Assembly: GCA_044375625.1 (NCBI GenBank)
Contig: JBILMH010000046.1
Location: 1 to 11,406 of the forward strand
Length of the DNA: 11,406 nt
Direction of reading: 5' to 3'
Source: CAISOG01 sp044375625
GTDB taxonomy: Bacteria > Pseudomonadota > Alphaproteobacteria > CAISOG01
Position 1 is the first letter of the stretch, and every line of letters begins with the position of its first letter. Below, in pieces: positions 6,013 through 11,406 of this stretch. The translations under genes were made by a program, and so were the position numbers. A model generated the notes under the pieces. It was not told the origin of the DNA. It did not search any database and worked only from the letters and a program-made list of their open reading frames with translations.

Positions 6013-6029
6013 GTATCCAAAACGGATAC
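6013..6029. repeat. Inverted repeat upstream of the head module
   Basis: GTATCC (6013-6018), loop AAAAC, GGATAC (6024-6029): a perfect 6-bp stem about 85 bases before the first gene of the phage-like module. It may be an operator or leader structure; nothing else in 5975-6112 is recognisable, and no convincing promoter was found there. Confidence 0.35.
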
Positions 6030-6112
6030 ATCGCTTTACGACCTTTACAAAATTTGCCATGGTTTATGTATAAGCTGAGAAAAAATGTAACGACGACTGG
6101 CAGGAACGATTG

Positions 6113-6604
6113 ATGATGACTGGCAAACAATTAACCGATGCCAGCCTCACCAAATCAGCCAAAACCGTCACCAAACCAAAAGCCAACAGCAAGGCTAAAA
6201 CCAAAAAAGCAACGGCAACAAAAGCCGATGGTGACAGCATTGTAGCAACCACGCCTGGTCGCGCCAAGAGCCGTAACCAGCTGCTGACTGAGCTGAACAG
6301 CATGTTGTTGGCGTTGGCCAAGGGCGAACCAATGGTTTCGGGTGACAAGGCGGGTGAGGCAGCGGCGATTTATCCAACCCTAGAGCAACGACTAAAGGTT
6401 ATCACCATGCTGTTAAAACAAATCGAACAGGCGGCGGCGTCCACAGGCAAAACCAAGGAGGAAAAGCCCGATGGCGGCAAAAAATCCCGAGCCACCCGTG
6501 CCTATAGCGCCGACGAACTTCGCGAACTGCTCGCCCATCACCTGGCTGAGTTGTCAGGGGAAAAGCCAGCGCGCAAAACTGTTGGCCAAGCTAAAGGATC
6601 ATGA
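6113..6604 (+). CDS. Small basic protein in the TerS/GTA g1 position
   Basis: A 163-aa hydrophilic protein. The start is placed at the ATG at 6113, behind AGGA (6102-6105); an in-frame TTG at 6110 and ATG at 6116 are alternatives. Residues about 4-40 are very rich in Lys, Thr and Ala and probably disordered or nucleic-acid binding. The middle (about residues 48-65 and 85-108) and the end (YSADELRELLAHHLAEL, about 125-141) look like amphipathic helices, the middle one possibly coiled-coil. I do not recognise the family from sequence. Its place immediately before, and overlapping, the large terminase gene is that of the small terminase subunit or RcGTA g1, which oligomerises and docks DNA to the packaging motor; this role is inference from position and helix content. 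The 3' end overlaps terL by 134 bases if terL starts at 6471. Confidence 0.7.
   Translation: MMTGKQLTDASLTKSAKTVTKPKANSKAKTKKATATKADGDSIVATTPGRAKSRNQLLTELNSMLLALAKGEPMVSGDKAGEAAAIYPTLEQRLKVITMLLKQIEQAAASTGKTKEEKPDGGKKSRATRAYSADELRELLAHHLAELSGEKPARKTVGQAKGS
6455..6461 (+). promoter_or_regulatory. Strong Shine-Dalgarno site inside the upstream gene, for terL
   Basis: AAGGAGG lies 9 bases before the ATG at 6471 and is the best ribosome binding site in the module. It lies within the coding frame of the preceding gene, where it encodes Lys-Glu-Glu, so chance cannot be excluded, but it supports initiation at 6471 and a long gene overlap. Confidence 0.5.
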
Positions 6605-7817
6605 GGTTGAGCGGTTGTATCACAGCTGGGTCTTATGGGCGCGGCCAGAGCAGCTGCCGCCACCCCATGACTGGCGGGTGTGGCTGATCATGGCGGGGCG
6701 TGGTTGGGGCAAAACCCGAACCGGCGCCGAATGGATAAGTTGGCAAGTGCAAAGCGGTAAGGCGCGCCGAATCGCCCTAGTCGCCGCCACCCTGCATGAA
6801 GCGCGGATGGTGATGGTAGAGGGGGTGAGTGGGCTGTTGGCCTGCTGCCCACCCTGGGCAAGACCGCATTATGAGCCATCGAAACGGCAATTAACCTGGG
6901 AGAATGGAGCGGTGGCGCAATGTTTTGGCGCTGAGGAGCCAGACAGCCTGCGCGGCGCACAATTCGATGCGGCCTGGTGCGATGAGTTGGCCAAATGGTC
7001 AAAGCCAGCGGCATGGGATCAGTTGATGTTCGGCCTGCGATTGGGTCAACGGCCGCAAGTGGTGGTTACCACCACGCCCCAACCGGTGCCGTTAATTGAA
7101 CAGCTGATCGGGCGGTCGGATGTGGTGCTGACCAAGGGGCGCACCGCCGATAACCGCGCCAATTTGGCTAAAGGATTTTTGCAGGAGTTGGAGGCCAGCT
7201 ATGCTGGAACCTGGCTGGCTGCCCAAGAGTTGGAGGGGGAATTGCTGAGCGATGCGCCCGATACGCTGTGGCCCGCGCGATTGCTGGCTGAAGCCAATGT
7301 GCCGCATGCACCCACGCTGAGCAAAGTGCTGTTGGCGATTGATCCCGCGGTCAGTAGCCATGCCGACAGTGCCGAAACAGGAATGGTGGTGGCGGGATTG
7401 GCCGAGGATGGGGTTTGCTATGTCCTGCAAGATGCCAGCGAGCGGCTGTCGCCGACGGCGGTGGTCGATCGGGTGGTGGCCTTAATCGCGCTGCACAAAA
7501 TTGGTCAGGTGGTGGTTGAGGTGAATCAGGGCGGCGATTGGCTGCTGCAAAGCCTGCATCAGGCGGGGCTGGACGCTGTGCTTGCGCCGGTGCGGGCGAT
7601 GCAAGACAAATGGGCGCGGGCAGAGCCGGTGGCGATGCTGTATGCCCAAGGGCGGGTCAAACATGTTGGCCGCCTGCCCCAGTTGGAGGCGCAAATGCGC
7701 GCCTGTCAACGGGGGGTGCCCAATCGGTTGGGAATGGATCGCGTGGATGCCCTGGTATGGGCGATACGAAGTCTGCAACGACAAAAACAACGCAATTTTG
7801 AGATAAGGACGGTTTAG
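6471..7817 (+). CDS. Phage/GTA-type large terminase (DNA-packaging ATPase-nuclease)
   Basis: Motor that pumps DNA into the prohead and cuts it. With the ATG at 6471 the protein has 448 aa. The ATPase domain has a Walker A motif AGRGWGKT (residues 75-82) and a Walker B FDAAWCDE (165-172, catalytic Glu172), followed by a VVTTTPQP coupling-type motif. The RNase-H-like nuclease domain shows Asp291 (AIDPAV), Glu350 (VVEVNQ) and Asp426 (RVDALVW), a complete acidic metal-binding triad. Segments WARPEQLPPPHDWRVW and KTRTGAEW resemble alphaproteobacterial GTA g2. The first roughly 35 residues look unlike protein of this family (Pro- and Cys-containing, overlapping the previous gene), so the true start could instead be a TTG at 6582; no in-frame ATG exists between 6471 and the Walker A. 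The portal gene begins 1 base after the stop, implying translational coupling. Confidence 0.93.
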   Translation: MAAKNPEPPVPIAPTNFANCSPITWLSCQGKSQRAKLLAKLKDHEVERLYHSWVLWARPEQLPPPHDWRVWLIMAGRGWGKTRTGAEWISWQVQSGKARRIALVAATLHEARMVMVEGVSGLLACCPPWARPHYEPSKRQLTWENGAVAQCFGAEEPDSLRGAQFDAAWCDELAKWSKPAAWDQLMFGLRLGQRPQVVVTTTPQPVPLIEQLIGRSDVVLTKGRTADNRANLAKGFLQELEASYAGTWLAAQELEGELLSDAPDTLWPARLLAEANVPHAPTLSKVLLAIDPAVSSHADSAETGMVVAGLAEDGVCYVLQDASERLSPTAVVDRVVALIALHKIGQVVVEVNQGGDWLLQSLHQAGLDAVLAPVRAMQDKWARAEPVAMLYAQGRVKHVGRLPQLEAQMRACQRGVPNRLGMDRVDALVWAIRSLQRQKQRNFEIRTV

Positions 7818-7818
7818 A

Positions 7819-9090
7819 ATGAAAAATTGGATTCAACGACGCGTGTCGGGTCGGAATAATGCGATGGCGGCGGCTGTGGCCGCAATCAAACCCACGGGCA
7901 CTAAGGCCAGTCGGGCGGGGCATTTGATGGTCTATGGCCAGCTTAGCCAGCCGCGATGGACCCCCCGCCGCTATGACATGTTGGCGGAGGAGGGCTATCG
8001 CCGTAACGTCATCGCCTTTCGCTGTATTAAGGAAATTGCCCAAGGCGCGGCCAGCGTGCCATGGCTGTTGTACGATCGCCAGCAGGAGTTGACCGAACAC
8101 CCCCTGCTGACCCTGTTGACCAAGCCGAACCCCGCCCAGGGGCAGGCCAGCTGGCTAGAAATTCTGTACAGCGACCTGATGATCGCGGGCAATGCCTATA
8201 TCGAAGCGGTGGGGGAACCCGGCCAATGGCCGCGTGAGCTGTGGGTGCTGCGCCCCGATCGCATGACGGTGGTGCCCGGCCGTTATGGCCTGCCCGAAGC
8301 CTATGAATATCGAGTCAATAGCCAGGTTTATCGTTGGGCGGCCGATGTTGCCAATGGCAAATCCCCCATTCTGCATCTAAAGAATTTTCACCCGCTGGAC
8401 GATTGGTACGGCCTGAGCCCGATGGAGGCCGGCGCCTATGCGATTGATCAGCATAATGAGGCGTCAAAATGGAACCAAGCGCTGATGCAAAATGGTGCCC
8501 GCCCCAGCGGCGCGCTGGTGGTGCAGATGAATAAGGATGGGGATGCCAGCCTGAGCGAGGATCAGTTTGAACGGCTGAAAAGCCAGTTGGATGAGCAATA
8601 CAGCGGCCCCACCAACGCTGGCCGTCCGATGTTGTTGGAGGGGGGGTTGCAATGGGTCGATATGATGCTGAACCCCCGCGATTTGGACTATTTAAGCGCC
8701 CGCAATTCGGCGGCACGCGAAATCGCCCTGGCCTTTGGCTATCCCCCAATGCTGTTGGGGATTCCTGGCGACAACACTTATAACAACCAGCGTGAAGCGC
8801 GGCTGGCGCTGTGGGAACAAACCATTCTGCCAATGGTGCACCAGTTGCGCGATGGGCTGAACAACTGGCTGCTGACCCAGGGTGGGGCGGCGGCAGCTGG
8901 ACTGCGGCTGGACTATGACCCCGATGGGATCAGCGCCCTATCGCTGCGTCGGGAACAGCTGTGGGACAAGCTGAACAAGGCCACCTTTTTAAGCGAAGAC
9001 GAAAAGCGGCAGGCGGCGGGCTATGGCCATCATGGCAAGGGAACAGCCGTCAGAGGTGATGGTTTCACGGATTCTGTAGGGCAGGGGTAA
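7819..9090 (+). CDS. HK97-type portal protein
   Basis: Forms the dodecameric ring at one capsid vertex through which DNA enters and to which the tail attaches. At 423 aa it has the usual length. Family features include RRNVIAFRCIKEIAQGAA near the N-terminus, the 'HPLLTLLTKPNP' segment, LMIAGNAYIEAVG, 'ELWVLRPDRM', 'GLSPMEAGAYAIDQHN' and the C-terminal wing 'AFGYPPMLLGIPGDNTYNN...EARLALWEQTILP'. These are the standard phage_portal (PF04860-type) landmarks, and the order of genes fits GTA g3. Ribosome binding probably uses AAGGA within the last codons of terL. The last 20 residues or so are hydrophilic and weakly conserved in character. After the TAA the same frame stays open to 9210. Confidence 0.93.
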   Translation: MKNWIQRRVSGRNNAMAAAVAAIKPTGTKASRAGHLMVYGQLSQPRWTPRRYDMLAEEGYRRNVIAFRCIKEIAQGAASVPWLLYDRQQELTEHPLLTLLTKPNPAQGQASWLEILYSDLMIAGNAYIEAVGEPGQWPRELWVLRPDRMTVVPGRYGLPEAYEYRVNSQVYRWAADVANGKSPILHLKNFHPLDDWYGLSPMEAGAYAIDQHNEASKWNQALMQNGARPSGALVVQMNKDGDASLSEDQFERLKSQLDEQYSGPTNAGRPMLLEGGLQWVDMMLNPRDLDYLSARNSAAREIALAFGYPPMLLGIPGDNTYNNQREARLALWEQTILPMVHQLRDGLNNWLLTQGGAAAAGLRLDYDPDGISALSLRREQLWDKLNKATFLSEDEKRQAAGYGHHGKGTAVRGDGFTDSVGQG

Positions 9091-9141
9091 TCCCCTAAGC
9101 GGTCAGGATGCCATCTGCAGATAGATAGGGCGGGCGTGACC

Positions 9142-9210
9142 ATGGGGTTGGCGCGCGGGATGATGCACGATCTTTTTTTAAAACAAACACTTTTTCATGA
9201 AGAGGTATGA
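9142..9210 (+). CDS. Possible 22-aa leader peptide before the protease gene
   Basis: An ATG at 9142 (or GTG at 9136) opens a short frame whose TGA (9208-9210) directly touches the ATG of the protease gene. This arrangement would allow translational coupling. It lies in the same frame as the portal gene, in a stretch of 39 open codons after the portal stop. GTA clusters often have a small gene (g3.5) here, but the peptide matches nothing I know and is much shorter. Low confidence that it is a real gene. Confidence 0.2.
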   Translation: MGLARGMMHDLFLKQTLFHEEV

Positions 9211-9960
9211 ATGAAGCCGTTGTTGCATGGATGTTTTTCGCTTGAGACCAAATCGGTCGGTGAGCTGGGCAATTTTGAGGGCTATGCCAGCATTTTCGCC
9301 CTGACCGATCGGCAGCAGGATCAGGTGATGCCAGGAGCCTTTCGCAAAAGCCTGATTCGGGCGCGGGTGGATCAAAATCCGCCCAAGATGCTGTGGCAAC
9401 ATGATCCCACCCAGGTTATCGGGGTGTGGCAAGAGCTGCGTGAGGATCAGCGGGGGTTGTATGTGCGCGGGCAACTGCTGATGGAGCTGCCCAAAGCGCA
9501 AGAGGCCTATGTGCTGCTGAAATCCGGCGCGATTGACGGGCTGAGCATCGGCTATGAGGTGGCCAAAGCGGTGCGGGATCGCCAGACGGGCGTGCGCCAT
9601 TTGTTGGAGGTGTCGTTGTGGGAAATATCGCTGGTAACCTTTGCCGCCAACCAAGCCGCCCGCATCACCGCGGTAAAGGGGGAAGCGGCAATGTTGGAGG
9701 CAGCAGCGGAGGAGGCTTTAGCCCCTAACCCTGAGGCGATTGGTGCGATTGCCCATGCCATGCAAAGCCCCCGTCAATTTGAAAAATTTCTGCGTGAAGC
9801 AGGATTCAGCCGTCGCCAAGCGGTCGCGCTGACCAACCACGGCTGGTTGGGTCTTAAAACGCCCACCAGCACGCCGCGGGATGCGGTGATGGATGCCAAC
9901 GACTATCGCCAACTGGCCGCGCATTTGCGGCAGGCGGCGGCAGCGCTGAGTGCATCCTAA
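9211..9960 (+). CDS. HK97-family prohead protease
   Basis: Serine protease (MEROPS U35-type in the HK97/herpesvirus assemblin fold) that removes the capsid scaffold segment during prohead maturation. The 249-aa protein starts at an ATG behind AGAGG (9201-9205). His64 in WQHDPTQVIG and Ser112 in GAIDGLSIGYE sit where HK97 protease has His65 and Ser114. Other family landmarks are FEGYASIFALTDRQQDQV near the N-terminus and SLWEISLVTFAANQAA at about 134-149. After the protease core, an Ala/Glu-rich link leads to a second helical part 'QFEKFLREAGFSRRQAVALTNHG' (written here in pieces: QFEKFLREAGF, SRRQAVALTNHG), which I know from proteases of alphaproteobacterial phages and GTAs. It is placed directly before its substrate gene, the capsid gene, as in GTA g4-g5. 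Confidence 0.93.
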   Translation: MKPLLHGCFSLETKSVGELGNFEGYASIFALTDRQQDQVMPGAFRKSLIRARVDQNPPKMLWQHDPTQVIGVWQELREDQRGLYVRGQLLMELPKAQEAYVLLKSGAIDGLSIGYEVAKAVRDRQTGVRHLLEVSLWEISLVTFAANQAARITAVKGEAAMLEAAAEEALAPNPEAIGAIAHAMQSPRQFEKFLREAGFSRRQAVALTNHGWLGLKTPTSTPRDAVMDANDYRQLAAHLRQAAAALSAS

Positions 9961-9996
9961 CCCCAACCAACTTTTAGCTATGACAAGGATTTTATC

Positions 9997-11214
9997 ATGA
10001 GCATTTTACATACCGGCAGTCCATTGGCCGAAGTGACGGTGGCGGTGGACGATCTGAACCGATCGTTCGGTGAATTCAAACACCTAAACGATCGCCGCCT
10101 GGACGAGATTGAGCGCAAGGGATCGGCCGACGTGCTGACCGTTGAAGCGGTGGATCGGCTGAACCAAAAGCTGACCCAATATCAGGATCGGGTGGAGCAG
10201 TTGACGATCAGTCGCAAACGCACCCCCGCCAGCCTTGAGCGCGGTGGCTTTGTGGTGGACAATGAGCACAAAACCGCCTTTTCCGGCTATCTGCGCAAGG
10301 GGGTTGAGCAATCGTTGCAGGCCTTTGAAAGCAAGGCGATGAGCACCCAAAGCGAAGCCGATGGGGGCTATAGCGTGCCCGCCCAACTGGCCGATTTTAT
10401 GATTCACAACATTTTTGATACCAGCCCCATTCGGCAGGTCGCCAATGTGGTGAACATCGGCAATGATGCCTTTGAGGTGTTGGTCAGTGCCGCCGATACC
10501 GAGGCCAGCTGGGTCACTGAAGCCCAAGTGCGTGGGGAGACCATGACCCCAACCTTGAACAAAATTCGCATTCCGGTGCAGGAAATGTCGGCCGCACCAC
10601 GGGCGTCGCAACGGTTGTTGGATGATTCCAGTTTCAATGTTGAGGAGTATTTGGCCGGTGAAATCGCCGACAAATTTGCCCGTTTGGAAAACGCCGCTTT
10701 TGTGAACGGTACCGGGGTTAATCAGCCGCGCGGCTATCTGACCTATCCCAACGGGACAGCATGGGGGCAGATTGAGCAGGTGAAAACCGGCGTCAATGGC
10801 GGCTGGTCGGCCAGCGCCCCCGCCGACAGCCTGTTGGATCTGATGGCACGCCTGAAAAGCAGCTATCTGAATGAATCGGTGTGGTTGATGAACCGCACCC
10901 TGTTGGCGGATATCCGCAAGTTCAGGGACACCACCGGCCAGTATATTTGGCAGCCAGGTTTGGGGGCAGCACCCACCAGCCTGTTGGGTTATCCCGTCTA
11001 TTTGGCCGAAGATATGCCATCCAAGGCCACCGGCAACCTATCGGTTGCTTTTGGGAACTTTAAGCGTGGCTATATGGTGGTGGATCGCGTTGGTATCCGC
11101 CTGCTGCGGGATCCCTATAGCGCCAAGCCGTTCGTGATCTTCTACACCACCAAGCGAACCGGTGGGGATGTGGTGAATTTTGAGGCAATCAAACTGCTGC
11201 AATTTGCCGCCTAA
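9997..11214 (+). CDS. HK97-fold major capsid protein, GTA g5-like
   Basis: Builds the icosahedral shell. The 405-aa precursor starts at an ATG with AAGGA (9985-9989) 7 bases upstream. Residues 1 to about 113 form the helical, charged delta/scaffold region typical of self-scaffolding HK97 capsids. Cleavage by the neighbouring protease is expected near Lys113 (FESK|AMST), just before the DGGYSVP strand that starts mature capsids of this class. Later landmarks are TEASWVTEAQ, the 'ASQRLLDDSSFNVEEYLA' spine-helix region, GTGVNQPRGYL, and the C-terminal RDPYSAKPFVIFYTTKR followed by 'FEAIKLLQF'. The last two closely resemble the Rhodobacter GTA capsid as I remember it. All domains are present, so the gene looks intact. 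A strong terminator follows after 6 bases, so no co-transcribed tail gene follows. Confidence 0.95.
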   Translation: MSILHTGSPLAEVTVAVDDLNRSFGEFKHLNDRRLDEIERKGSADVLTVEAVDRLNQKLTQYQDRVEQLTISRKRTPASLERGGFVVDNEHKTAFSGYLRKGVEQSLQAFESKAMSTQSEADGGYSVPAQLADFMIHNIFDTSPIRQVANVVNIGNDAFEVLVSAADTEASWVTEAQVRGETMTPTLNKIRIPVQEMSAAPRASQRLLDDSSFNVEEYLAGEIADKFARLENAAFVNGTGVNQPRGYLTYPNGTAWGQIEQVKTGVNGGWSASAPADSLLDLMARLKSSYLNESVWLMNRTLLADIRKFRDTTGQYIWQPGLGAAPTSLLGYPVYLAEDMPSKATGNLSVAFGNFKRGYMVVDRVGIRLLRDPYSAKPFVIFYTTKRTGGDVVNFEAIKLLQFAA

Positions 11215-11220
11215 CCCTGT

Positions 11221-11275
11221 AATGGCCGTTGGTTATCATTTTATCGCGATGATCAGCGGCCATTGCTTTATTTTA
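11221..11275 (+). terminator. Rho-independent terminator after the capsid gene
   Basis: AATGGCCG (11221-11228) pairs with CGGCCATT (11257-11264). An inner pair ATCAT/ATGAT extends the stem, and GCTTTATTTTA follows as a T-rich tail. It begins 6 bases past the capsid stop codon and would end the head-module transcript there. Confidence 0.75.
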
Positions 11276-11282
11276 TCCATTA

Positions 11283-11406
11283 TTAGATAGTGTAGTCACG
11301 AGATTTTTGCCCACATAATGATGCATCGGATGTGGACGGCGGCGAGGAAAGATTTTGTATTTTTAAGGTATCGAGTGGCGATTCCACGCCATTGTTTCAA
11401 ATGAAG
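11283..11406 (-). mobile_element. Edge of an IS5-like insertion sequence (rest outside window)
   Basis: The 3' end of a transposase gene plus about a dozen bases (around 11283-11295, GATAGTGTAG) that are probably the terminal inverted repeat. The exact boundary and any target duplication cannot be set because the other end of the element is outside the window. Confidence 0.5.
11296..11406 (-). CDS. IS5-family transposase, C-terminal 36 residues (partial)
   Basis: Minus-strand frame open from the window end to a TGA at 11298-11296. The peptide LKQWRGIATRYLKNTKSFLAA, split here as LKQWRGIATRY and LKNTKSFLAAV, followed by HIRCIIMWAKIS, matches the well-known C-terminal pattern of IS5/IS427-group DDE transposases ('FRRIATRYDKTAxxFLAxVxLAxxxIW'). 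This segment follows the catalytic Glu of the DDE triad, which would be outside the window. The stop in the usual place suggests an intact 3' end. It is convergent to the capsid gene and lies just beyond its terminator. Confidence 0.8.
   Translation of the reverse strand, partial: LHLKQWRGIATRYLKNTKSFLAAVHIRCIIMWAKIS

Noticed and set aside
6047..6078. TTTACA ... TATAAG as promoter of the head module
   Set aside because: Spacing is 19 bp or more and other pairings give poor hexamers; not convincing enough to list as a feature.
1..11406. CRISPR array or anti-phage defence operon
   Set aside because: No regularly spaced direct repeats and no recognisable defence genes were found; the repeats seen are single hairpins or low-complexity coding sequence in the ftsZ linker.

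Overview
The window looks like a piece of an alphaproteobacterial chromosome, probably Rhodospirillales-like. The evidence is an FtsZ with a long linker ending in DLEIPAFLRRQ, a short-form GluRS, and capsid-assembly genes that resemble the head genes of alphaproteobacterial gene transfer agents (GTAs). This placement is from recognition only. Most of the window is GC-rich; one stretch (about 1830-3170) is clearly AT-rich.

Left part (1-1827): the 3' end of a 2-oxoglutarate/Fe(II) dioxygenase gene, then gltX (glutamyl-tRNA synthetase). Next is the AT-rich islet with two divergent genes: a small multi-pass membrane protein of an unnamed family on the minus strand (1915-2418) and a DUF4166-type protein on the plus strand (2468-3094). 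A tRNA-Leu(CAG) gene with encoded CCA follows on the minus strand (3263-3349). It has its own promoter and a tandem pair of GC-rich hairpins as terminators.

Middle (3350-5946): ftsZ starts at a GTG behind a clear Shine-Dalgarno sequence. It encodes an unusually long FtsZ (655 aa, with a linker of about 318 residues) and is followed after 5 bases by dgkA (diacylglycerol kinase). ftsZ is not next to ftsA/ftsQ here, so it lies outside the usual dcw arrangement.

Right part (6113-11275): a compact plus-strand HK97-type head module. The order is small basic protein in the TerS/g1 position, large terminase, portal, prohead protease (His64/Ser112) and major capsid protein. Gene order and sequence character, especially the capsid C-terminus, resemble genes g1-g5 of the Rhodobacter GTA. 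No integrase, repressor or lysis gene is seen. A strong intrinsic terminator lies directly behind the capsid gene, where tail genes would normally continue, and beyond it is the 3' end of an IS5-like transposase gene running off the window. The best reading is a detached GTA-like or prophage-remnant head module embedded among housekeeping genes. Whether it is functional, and where its tail genes are, cannot be told from this window.
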